DNA of 64,000 nt. Source: an uncultured Pseudomonadota bacterium (GTDB lineage Bacteria; Pseudomonadota; Gammaproteobacteria; Steroidobacterales; Woeseiaceae). Made by a program: the position numbers and the translations under genes. Shown here piece by piece: positions 50,707 through 57,847 of this stretch. The notes under the pieces are model-generated. The model did not search any database. It was not told the origin of the DNA and saw only the letters and a list, made by a program, of their open reading frames with translations. Every line of letters starts with the position of its first letter. Positions within the stretch are counted from its first letter, which is position 1. The stretch is from assembly GCA_913055625.1 (NCBI GenBank), contig CAJXJW010000002.1, positions 62,001 through 126,000 on the forward strand, read 5' to 3'.

Positions 50707-51492
50707 ATGATTCTGCAACGACTCGCCCGTGCCATCCGCCGCCAGGACTGGTTTACCGTGGTGCTCGAGGTGGCGATCGTCGTCGCCGGTATCCTGATCG
50801 CCCTGCAGGTTGAGAACTGGAACGACGAACGCAAGGCGCGGGCCGAGGCGGCGGACTGGCGGCGCCAGATACTGGCCGACCTCCGGCAGGCGCGTTTCGA
50901 TCTCGAGGGGCGCAGGACCTACAACTCACAGGCACTGGCCTTCGGGGAACAGTCGCTCGAGTTGCTGCTCAGCGATGCGGCGCTCGACGACAATGAGACC
51001 TGGGACATGGTGCTGGGCGCGTTCCAGGCGGGGCAGATCTGGCCGTACCGGCTGGACGGCCCCGCGTTTCGGCAGGCCCAGAGTGCCGGAGGGCTGGGCC
51101 TCGTTGCGGGACAGGAGGCGATCGTCACGCTCGCCTATTTCTATGATGTTTCCGCCTACGACTACGAGCTCATCACCGGTGGTCTTCCAAAATACCGTTC
51201 GTTGATCCGGGAGCGGATGCCGTGGCCGCTGCAGGCGCACATCTGGGACGCGAATTGCCAGGCCGATGTGTTCGTAGAAGGCGGCACGGATTATCGCTTC
51301 GAGCTCGTGCGCTGTGCGCCGCCCGACGACCCTCTGCTCATCCGCGCCGCCGCAGAGTCGCTGCGCGCCGACCGCGAAGTGCAGGACGCGCTGCGCGGCC
51401 GGCTCTCGCAGCTCAAGGTGTCGGACGCCAGTACGAGCCGGCTGATCGAGCGGGCCGACAATGCGATCCGGGTGCTGGAGGACGCTGGCTGA
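50707..51492 (+). CDS. DUF6090-like membrane protein
   Basis: 261 residues, ATG 50707. The opening MILQRLARAIRRQDWFTVVLEVAIVVAGILIALQVENWNDERKAR has one membrane helix followed by the QVxNWNxxR motif, typical of DUF6090 family proteins. The rest is a helical soluble domain, probably periplasmic (Cys in WDANCQADVF). Function unknown. The gene downstream begins 86 bases later. Confidence 0.7.
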   Translation: MILQRLARAIRRQDWFTVVLEVAIVVAGILIALQVENWNDERKARAEAADWRRQILADLRQARFDLEGRRTYNSQALAFGEQSLELLLSDAALDDNETWDMVLGAFQAGQIWPYRLDGPAFRQAQSAGGLGLVAGQEAIVTLAYFYDVSAYDYELITGGLPKYRSLIRERMPWPLQAHIWDANCQADVFVEGGTDYRFELVRCAPPDDPLLIRAAAESLRADREVQDALRGRLSQLKVSDASTSRLIERADNAIRVLEDAG

Positions 51493-51526
51493 GGCGCCGA
51501 TGCGCCGGCGTAGTCCCTCTGGCATC

Positions 51527-51544
51527 AAATCCATTACACTGCGC
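51527..51544 (+). repeat. 18-base repeat, second copy
   Basis: Identical to 50687-50704. It lies 34 bases before the next ATG and could be a promoter -10 region for that gene. Confidence 0.45.
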
Positions 51545-51577
51545 CGGTCATCCCGCAAGAAAATTCGCCGACGCCTC

Positions 51578-52072
51578 ATGATGAATGCGCAGAATCGTCG
51601 CACCGCGGCGCTGTTACCTCTCCTGCTGATGGCCGGTCTCGCATCCGCGCAGCAATCGGTGATCGATCACTGTCGCAAGACGTCGAGCGATGCGGATCGC
51701 ATCGCCTGTCTCGAGGCGGCGCTGCTCGGGCGGGACGCCGACGTGCCCGCACCGCCAGATGCACCGGCGGTCGAAGAAGCAGCGCCGCAGGCAGCGGCGC
51801 CCGCCGCAGCGGAGCCGGCAGAGCCCCCGAAACCGAAGCCGGAACCGACGACCGGCCTGCGGGTCGCCACGTTCGCGACGGTGTCGCAGGATCGTCTGCA
51901 GGTAACGCTGGAGAACGGCGAGGTCTGGCAGCAGATCAAGGGTGACACCCAGCGAATCCGCATCGACGCCGAGCGCAATCCGACGGTGGACATCTCGCGC
52001 ACATTTCTCGGCGGCCACAAGCTCAGGCTGAACGAGATGGGGCGCACGATCAGGGTCGAGCGCGTCCAGTAG
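51578..52072 (+). CDS. Small secreted protein, unknown function
   Basis: 164 residues (ATG 51578; a second ATG follows at once at 51581). A signal peptide (RRTAALLPLLLMAGLASAQQ), a short helical SDADRIACLEAALLG segment with Cys, a Pro/Ala/Glu-rich linker (EEAAPQAAAPAAAEPAEPPKPKP), and a C-terminal strand-rich domain (VATFATVSQDRLQVTLENGEVWQQIKGD) of SH3-like appearance. Not a recognised family. Confidence 0.65.
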   Translation: MMNAQNRRTAALLPLLLMAGLASAQQSVIDHCRKTSSDADRIACLEAALLGRDADVPAPPDAPAVEEAAPQAAAPAAAEPAEPPKPKPEPTTGLRVATFATVSQDRLQVTLENGEVWQQIKGDTQRIRIDAERNPTVDISRTFLGGHKLRLNEMGRTIRVERVQ

Positions 52073-52087
52073 GCGAGGCGACGCGGC

Positions 52088-52579
52088 CTAGTGCCGGGTC
52101 GCCGGGTTCAGGCGCTTCGCAAAGATGATCTTGTCGTCGCCGGGCGCAAAGAAGTCCCGGAGCTCCGCCTCGACGTGATAGCCCATGCGCTCGTAGAAAC
52201 GTCGCGTGGGCCGGTACTGCGAGCGACCGGCCGTGTCGACGAACATCTGCGTGGCGCCGGCATCGCGCGCCGCTTCCTCGGCGGCCTCGATGAGCTGCCG
52301 GCCGAGGCCGGCGTCCTGGTGTTTCGGGTGCACGGCGATCCAGTACAGGTCGTAACTGGACGCCGTTGCCGGTATCGGGCCGAAGCAGGCGTAGCCCGTC
52401 ATCCGGCCCCGGAGTTCCGCGATGACGAAGCGGTAACCGGCGGCGTCGCCGCGCTCGAGCGTCTCGGTCGCGAGCTCGCCCGCGATCGCCACCTCGTCGT
52501 CGGTGAAAAAGCCCGTCGCCGCGACGAGATCGCAGATCGCCTGCGGGTCGGAGTCCCTCAGTTCCGTTCGCCAGCGCAT
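52088..52579 (-). CDS. GNAT family acetyltransferase
   Basis: 163 residues from ATG 52579, overlapping the stop of the deacetylase fusion (ATGA). GNAT core: YWIAVHPKHQDAGLGRQLIEAAEEAAR contains the acetyl-CoA-binding Q/RxxGxG/A motif, then TAGRSQYRPTRRFYERMGY. It is the last gene of the KamA operon. In AblA/AblB systems a GNAT acetylates the product of a lysine aminomutase; this protein could do the same here. Substrate not proven. Confidence 0.85.
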   Translation of the reverse strand: MRWRTELRDSDPQAICDLVAATGFFTDDEVAIAGELATETLERGDAAGYRFVIAELRGRMTGYACFGPIPATASSYDLYWIAVHPKHQDAGLGRQLIEAAEEAARDAGATQMFVDTAGRSQYRPTRRFYERMGYHVEAELRDFFAPGDDKIIFAKRLNPATRH

Positions 52580-54348
52580 CAGACGGCCTTCCTCTTCGGC
52601 GCGGCGGGCTCTTCGGCGGACAGGCTCTCCCACAGACCCGTGAAGAAGTGCCGCGCGTTCTGCCCCAGTGTCTGCGTCTTGTAACCGCCTTCCTGCACGA
52701 CCAGCGTCGGCAGTTTCAGCGCGCCGATCATCCGCCCGTTCTCGCGGAAGTCTTTCGTCATCAGCGAAAAGGACCCGGTCGGGTCACCCTTGGCCGTATC
52801 GAGGCCGAGCGCGAGCACCAGGAACTGCGGCTGGTACTTGCGGATCTTCTCGAGCGCGGTGCCGAGGACCTTGCGGTAGGCCTCGCCGTCGAGATTCTCG
52901 GCGAGCGGCAGGTTCAGGTTGTAGCCTTTACCTTCGTCCTCGCCGGTCTCGTCCTCGAAGCCCGAGAAGTACGGGTAGCTGTAGCGCGGGTGCCCGTGGA
53001 TCGACACGGTGTAGACGTCCTTGCGGCGGTAGAAGATGTCCTGGGCGCCGTTGCCGTGGTGGTAGTCGATGTCGAGCAGCGCCACCTTGCCCTGCTTGCT
53101 GAGGCGGTTCGCGGCGATGGCTGCCGAGTTGAAATAGCAGAAACCGCCGAACGCCTCGATCTCCGCGTGGTGGCCGGGCGGGCGAACCAGCGCGTACGCG
53201 GCGCGGCTGCCGTCGAGCAGGCACTCGGCACCCGTCATCGCGCAGTCGACGGAGCGGCGCGCGGCCTTGTAGGCGTTCTCGTTCAGCGGCGTGAACGTGT
53301 CGATGCAGTAGTAGCCGGCGCGCAGCGGCAGCTCGCGCGGCGGCCGCGCCCGGTTGCGCACCGGGAACACGTACGGGTAGACGGACTTGCCCGGTGGCAC
53401 GTTCGCGCAGGCCTGCTTCAGGAAGCGCACGAACTCGGGCTTGTGCACCTCCTCGATGACGCTCGTGCCGAAGCGGGTCGGCTCGATCCTCTCGAACAGC
53501 GCGGTCCTGGCCAGTTCCTTCGTGATCGATGCGATCCGGACCGGCGCCTCGACGTAGCCGCGGTCGTTCACGTGATGGATCGAATGCTGGTCGTTGACGA
53601 TCAACGCGATCCGGCGCTGCCGCGGCGTGTGCTCGGCCGGTGCTTCGCTGGCCTTCACGTAGCGCGGCTCGCGCAGTTGCAGCGGATCGTCGCGAAACGA
53701 CTTGACGATCCGGTCGATGTACTCGGGCGGACAGACGCCGGCGTACTTGCGCTCGAGGATCGCCCGGACGATGTGCCGAGCGATGCCGCGCCTGAGCGGC
53801 TTCTTGTCCTGGCCCAGGTTGTCGTAGACGAGGTAGGGCGGGTCGGCGTCGCCTTCCTTCAGCGGGGTCTCGTACGCGGTGTTGGCGAGCGGCCGCGCGC
53901 CGAAGCGCTCGTAGAAGCGCAGCCGTGCCACGTTCTGCTTGCGGATTGCCGGGTCCGGCGACAGCGCTGGGTCATCGGGCAGGCATTCGAGGAAGATGCC
54001 GACGACGCCGAGCTGGAACGCCTCCTCGCGCACACGCTCGTACAGCGCGCCACCGATGCCACCGCCCGTCTCGCCACGGCCGGCGCAGATGTAGTCGAGG
54101 TAGCAGAAGTCGAGGTCCGGCGCGTGCAGCAGCATCGCGAAGCCGCGCACGGTCGCGTCCCCGTCCTCGGCCACCAGCAACATCGACCGGAAACGGTACT
54201 TCAGCGGGTTGGCGAGCTGCTGCGGCAGCTTGGCGATGTCTTTCTCGCTGAGCGCATTGAACTGTACGCGCAGCATCGCCTGCACCTGCGCAAGCAACTG
54301 CTTGTTGGTGGGCGTCGTGACGTCGAAGATCTTGTGTATGCGAAACAT
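52579..54348 (-). CDS. GNAT-histone deacetylase-like fusion protein
   Basis: 589 residues. N-terminal 210: a GNAT-like domain (FCYLDYICAGRGETGGGIGGALYERVREEA). Residues about 240-580: histone-deacetylase/acetylpolyamine amidohydrolase domain with VRPPGHHAE (tandem His), DIDYHHGNGAQDIFY (metal site), VSIHGHP and QEGGYK. The metal-ligand residues of an active deacetylase are intact. It opens 4 bases downstream of an ATP-grasp gene and overlaps the GNAT gene. Acetylation and deacetylation in one polypeptide suggests handling of an N-acetylated amine. Confidence 0.88.
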   Translation of the reverse strand: MFRIHKIFDVTTPTNKQLLAQVQAMLRVQFNALSEKDIAKLPQQLANPLKYRFRSMLLVAEDGDATVRGFAMLLHAPDLDFCYLDYICAGRGETGGGIGGALYERVREEAFQLGVVGIFLECLPDDPALSPDPAIRKQNVARLRFYERFGARPLANTAYETPLKEGDADPPYLVYDNLGQDKKPLRRGIARHIVRAILERKYAGVCPPEYIDRIVKSFRDDPLQLREPRYVKASEAPAEHTPRQRRIALIVNDQHSIHHVNDRGYVEAPVRIASITKELARTALFERIEPTRFGTSVIEEVHKPEFVRFLKQACANVPPGKSVYPYVFPVRNRARPPRELPLRAGYYCIDTFTPLNENAYKAARRSVDCAMTGAECLLDGSRAAYALVRPPGHHAEIEAFGGFCYFNSAAIAANRLSKQGKVALLDIDYHHGNGAQDIFYRRKDVYTVSIHGHPRYSYPYFSGFEDETGEDEGKGYNLNLPLAENLDGEAYRKVLGTALEKIRKYQPQFLVLALGLDTAKGDPTGSFSLMTKDFRENGRMIGALKLPTLVVQEGGYKTQTLGQNARHFFTGLWESLSAEEPAAPKRKAV

Positions 54349-54351
54349 GCG

Positions 54352-55329
54352 CTACTCCACGCCGGCGCGGAGCACGGCGTCGACGATGTCGACCTGCGGC
54401 AGGCCGGCTTCGGCCGCCGCCGCGACGAATCCCGCGTCCGCGGACAGGCAGGGGTTCGCGTTGACCTCCAGCACCCACGGGACGCCCTCCGCGTCCATGC
54501 GGAAGTCCACGCGCGCGTAGCCCGCGAGGCCGAACGCGTTCCAGCAGTCCAGTGCCGCGTTGGCGAGCCGCTTCCGGTCCCGCTCCGACACGGACTCGAA
54601 ATCGCGCTGCGTCGCGTGGTACTCGGGCGCCGCCGCGTCCCACTTCGCCGCGTAGCCCACAATGCGCGGCTTGTCGTCCGGGTAACCCACGAACGTCATC
54701 TCGGCGATCGGGAGGACCTCGGGACGGCCGTTGATCTCGAGCACGGCGACGTTGAACTCGCGGCCGTCAACGAAACTCTCGGCGAACCAGTCGCCGCCGT
54801 GCAGGCCGGCGGAATGCCGGATGCGTGCTTCGGCTGCTTCGGCACTGTCCACGACACAGCCGTCGTCGAGGCCGAACGAAGCGTGTTCCCAGACGGACTT
54901 GACGATCCAGCGGCCCTTGCCGCTCTGCGGCGCGGCGCCCGGTTCGAACCAGTCCGGCGTCGCGATGCCGTGGAGCCGCAGCCACTTCTTGGCCAGCAGC
55001 TTGTGCGAGCTCAGCAGCATCGCGTCGGCGCCGGAACCGGTGAAGCGCTGTGACGCCGCCTCGAGCACGGACAGCACGAGGTGCACGAGACGCCCCTCGC
55101 CCGCGAGCGATTCCACGAGGTTGAAGACGCAGTCGGGCCGGCGCGCGGCAATGGCCGAGCGAAGCGACTCAAGATCGAGGTTCGTCGCGAGCGTGTCCAC
55201 GTCGTGGCCGAGCGACGCCAGCGCCGCGCGGACCTCGCGAACCTGCACGAGGGCATCGAGTTCGTCGGGGCGTGCGTCGGCGGCCAGTGCTTCGTGGAGC
55301 ACGAGCACCGAAAGCCGGGATTTGCTCAT
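54352..55329 (-). CDS. ATP-grasp ligase B (D-Ala-D-Ala ligase-like)
   Basis: 325 residues. ATP-grasp fold: N-terminal LSVLVLHEALAADARPDELDALVQ, central SSHKLLAKKWLRLHGIATPDW, ATP-binding RWIVKSVWEHASFGLDD and GREFNVAVLEINGRPEVLPI, and metal-binding VLEVNANPC near 295. These match D-alanine-D-alanine ligase-like enzymes that join carboxylates to amines. It is 19 bases from the upstream ligase and probably forms part of the same pathway. Confidence 0.85.
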   Translation of the reverse strand: MSKSRLSVLVLHEALAADARPDELDALVQVREVRAALASLGHDVDTLATNLDLESLRSAIAARRPDCVFNLVESLAGEGRLVHLVLSVLEAASQRFTGSGADAMLLSSHKLLAKKWLRLHGIATPDWFEPGAAPQSGKGRWIVKSVWEHASFGLDDGCVVDSAEAAEARIRHSAGLHGGDWFAESFVDGREFNVAVLEINGRPEVLPIAEMTFVGYPDDKPRIVGYAAKWDAAAPEYHATQRDFESVSERDRKRLANAALDCWNAFGLAGYARVDFRMDAEGVPWVLEVNANPCLSADAGFVAAAAEAGLPQVDIVDAVLRAGVE

Positions 55330-55348
55330 GATGCGGTCCGCGTCGCCG

Positions 55349-56374
55349 TCAGGCGGCGAGTGCGCTCTCCCGTTGCCCGGCCTTCATGCGGGCGACGGCC
55401 GATTTCATGATGTGGCCGATGAGCGTCTCGTAGCGCATGCCGACCATGTTCGCCATGATCGGCAGGTCCGAATGCTCGGGGTGGATGCCCGCAAGCGGGT
55501 TTACCTCGATGAAGTTCACCTGCCCGGATTCGTCGAGGCGCACGTCGATGCGGCCGGCGTCGCGGCAGCCGAGCGCGCGCCACGCCTTGATCACGAGTTT
55601 CTCGACGTCGGTGCGCAGCGTGCCCGCGGGCAGCAGCTCGTACCTGACGAGTTCCTCGCAGTTTTCCTTGTTCCGGTACGAGTAGACGTCGGCGTCGGCG
55701 CCGTCGAGCAGCACGATTTCCATCGTTGCAAGCGCTTTGGCCTTGCTCCCGGTGCCGAGCACGCCGACCGTGAACTCCCGGCCGGGCAGAAAGCGCTCGA
55801 CGAGCACGGGCTGCCCCTTGTGCTCCGCGAGCAGGCGCGCGCAGACACGCCGCAGCTCCATGCTGGACCGGATCTTCGACTTCGCGGTGACGCCCTTGCC
55901 CGTGCCTTCCGCGACCGGCTTGGCGAACAGCGGCATCGGCAGGTTGACGTGCTTCAGGTCCGCAAGCTCACTCACGAGCGCGTAATCCGGCGTTGCGACG
56001 CCAGCCGCCCGGACGACGTCCTTCGTCATGCCCTTGTGCAGCGTCAGTGCGCAGACGAGGGCGTCCGAGAACACGTACGGGATCTGCCAGGCGTCGAGCA
56101 GCGCCGGCACCTGCGCCTCGCGGCCGATGCCGTGCATGCCCTCGCAGATGTTGAACACGAGGTCCCAGCGGTCGCCGGCGACGAGCCGGGCAGCAAGCTG
56201 CCGGACGTTGCCGATGCGGTCCGTGGCGTAGCCGAGCCGGGTCAGAGCCGCCTCGATGCCGTCGATCGTGTCGGCACGGTCGAACTCGGCCGTCTCCAGC
56301 TCGCTGTAGCCTTCGGCGAGCCAGGCGTCACGCAGGTCGTAGGTCAGGCCGACGCGCAGTTTGCCCTTGCTCAT
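55349..56374 (-). CDS. ATP-grasp ligase A (D-Ala-D-Ala ligase-like)
   Basis: 341 residues. Similar fold to the neighbouring ligase but distinct: KLRVGLTYDLRDAWLAEGYS, DLVFNICEGMHGIGREAQVP, FAKPVAEGTGKGVTAKSKI, RFLPGREFTVGVLG and FIEVNPLAGIHPEHSDLPIM (metal and ATP ligands). Encoded immediately after KamA with a 4-base overlap, indicating coupling. Two adjacent ligases of this type suggest two sequential amide bonds, or alternative partners, in one product. Confidence 0.85.
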   Translation of the reverse strand: MSKGKLRVGLTYDLRDAWLAEGYSELETAEFDRADTIDGIEAALTRLGYATDRIGNVRQLAARLVAGDRWDLVFNICEGMHGIGREAQVPALLDAWQIPYVFSDALVCALTLHKGMTKDVVRAAGVATPDYALVSELADLKHVNLPMPLFAKPVAEGTGKGVTAKSKIRSSMELRRVCARLLAEHKGQPVLVERFLPGREFTVGVLGTGSKAKALATMEIVLLDGADADVYSYRNKENCEELVRYELLPAGTLRTDVEKLVIKAWRALGCRDAGRIDVRLDESGQVNFIEVNPLAGIHPEHSDLPIMANMVGMRYETLIGHIMKSAVARMKAGQRESALAA

Positions 56375-57675
56375 GACGCATTCTCCGTGGCAACGCGCAC
56401 GCGCTCGCCAGAATCCGGGTAGCGGTACGTGCCGCCGTCATAACTTCGGAGCAACAGGTAGTCGCCGTCGTAGCCCGCGACGTAGTCGGGCGACAGCGGG
56501 ATCTTGCCGCCGCCGTTCGGCGCGTCGACAACGAACGTCGGTACCGCGTAGCCGGTCGTGTGGCCGCGCAGGCCCCGGATCAGCTCGACGCCCTTCGACA
56601 CCGGCGTGCGGAAGTGCGCGGAACCGGAGATGGGGTCGCACTGGTACAGGTAGTACGGCTTGACGCGGTTGCGCAGCAGGCCGTGCACGAGATGCTTGAG
56701 CGTATCGAGATCATCGTTTACGCCCTTCATCAGTACGGTCTGGCTGCCGAGCGGGATACCGGCGTCGGCGAGCCGCGAACAGGCCTCGGCGACTTCCGGC
56801 GTCAGCTCGTCCGGGTGCGTGAAGTGCAGGCTCATCCACAGCGGGTGGTAGCGCTTCAGGATGCGCGTGAGCTCCGGCGTGACGCGCATGGGCTGCACGA
56901 CGGGCTGCTTGCTGCCGATACGGACGAACTCGACGTGCCTGATCTTCGACAGCCGCCCGAGGATGTACTCCAGGCGGTCGTTGTCGAGACTCAGCGGGTC
57001 GCCGCCCGAAATCAGCACGTCGCGGACGACGGGCGTGGCCTCGATGTACTCGAGCGCACGTTCGATGTCGCCCTTCTTGACGCTGCGCTCGCCGGCCGAA
57101 CCGACCATGCGGGCGCGCGTGCAGTAGCGGCAGTACACCGAGCAGAAGTTCGTCACGAGCAGCAATACCCGGTCCGGGTAGCGGTGCACGAGGCCCGGCA
57201 CCGGGCTGTGCGTGTCTTCGCCCAGCGGATCGTCGCCCTCGCCGCGCGAGGTCACGTATTCGCCGAGGACGGGCACGACGGTGCGCCGGATCGCCTGGTT
57301 CGGGTCGTCCCGGTCGACGAGGCTCGCGTAGTACGGCGTGATACCGACGGGCAGCGCGCCCGTATGCCGCTTGATGGCCTCGCGCTCGTCGTCCGAGAGC
57401 ACGATCATCTGCTCGAGCATGGCGAGCGTGCGCACGCGGTTGCTGTTCTGCCAGCGCCAGTCGGTCCAGTTCTCGAGCGTCGCGTCCGGGTAATGGCGGC
57501 GCAGGAACTCGCGGGAGCGTTCGCTCACGACAAAGCGCGGCCCGATTCTTCGCGTGCGCGAATTTTCGACCTTGATGGCCGGGGCAATGCTGGGGGTGAC
57601 GGATTTTTTGGCGAGGGGACGGTGGCGGACCACCGCTTGAGGAGGTTCTTCCGCTACGGGTAGCGCGGTTTTCAT
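56371..57675 (-). CDS. KamA-family radical SAM aminomutase (lysine 2,3-aminomutase-like)
   Basis: 434 residues from ATG 57675. Radical SAM cluster motif TNFCSVYCRYCTRARM (C-x3-C-x2-C). PLP-lysine region and family motifs: GGDPLSLDNDRLEYILGRLSKI, PLWMSLHFTHPDELTP, GSQTVLMKGVNDD, YYLYQCDPISGSAHFRTPV and VDAPNGGGKIPLSPDY. In the family, these enzymes convert L-lysine to beta-lysine (or a related alpha/beta pair). It is the first gene of the operon and follows a consensus promoter. Confidence 0.9.
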   Translation of the reverse strand: MKTALPVAEEPPQAVVRHRPLAKKSVTPSIAPAIKVENSRTRRIGPRFVVSERSREFLRRHYPDATLENWTDWRWQNSNRVRTLAMLEQMIVLSDDEREAIKRHTGALPVGITPYYASLVDRDDPNQAIRRTVVPVLGEYVTSRGEGDDPLGEDTHSPVPGLVHRYPDRVLLLVTNFCSVYCRYCTRARMVGSAGERSVKKGDIERALEYIEATPVVRDVLISGGDPLSLDNDRLEYILGRLSKIRHVEFVRIGSKQPVVQPMRVTPELTRILKRYHPLWMSLHFTHPDELTPEVAEACSRLADAGIPLGSQTVLMKGVNDDLDTLKHLVHGLLRNRVKPYYLYQCDPISGSAHFRTPVSKGVELIRGLRGHTTGYAVPTFVVDAPNGGGKIPLSPDYVAGYDGDYLLLRSYDGGTYRYPDSGERVRVATENAS

Positions 57676-57766
57676 CCTACTTCCAAGATGCAGTTGGGCG
57701 ACCTGCAAGTGAAAACCGGCCCGGCCCTTCGGGTCGTGCGGGAATGTGCCCGCCTATTGGCGCGCT

Positions 57767-57794
57767 AATATATTCCCGCGCGGTTCCTTGTCAA
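57767..57794 (-). promoter_or_regulatory. Consensus sigma70 promoter of the kamA operon
   Basis: On the minus strand, TTGACA (57794-57789) and TATATT (57772-57767) with a 16-base spacer. Transcription would start near 57759 and leave an 80-90-base leader to the kamA ATG, containing a GCGGG/CCCGC hairpin (57738-57753). No riboswitch family was recognised. Confidence 0.75.
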
Positions 57795-57847
57795 TTAATT
57801 TTTTCGGGTCCCGTGACGTGCGTCCCGGAAGGCGATTCACCGCCCGC

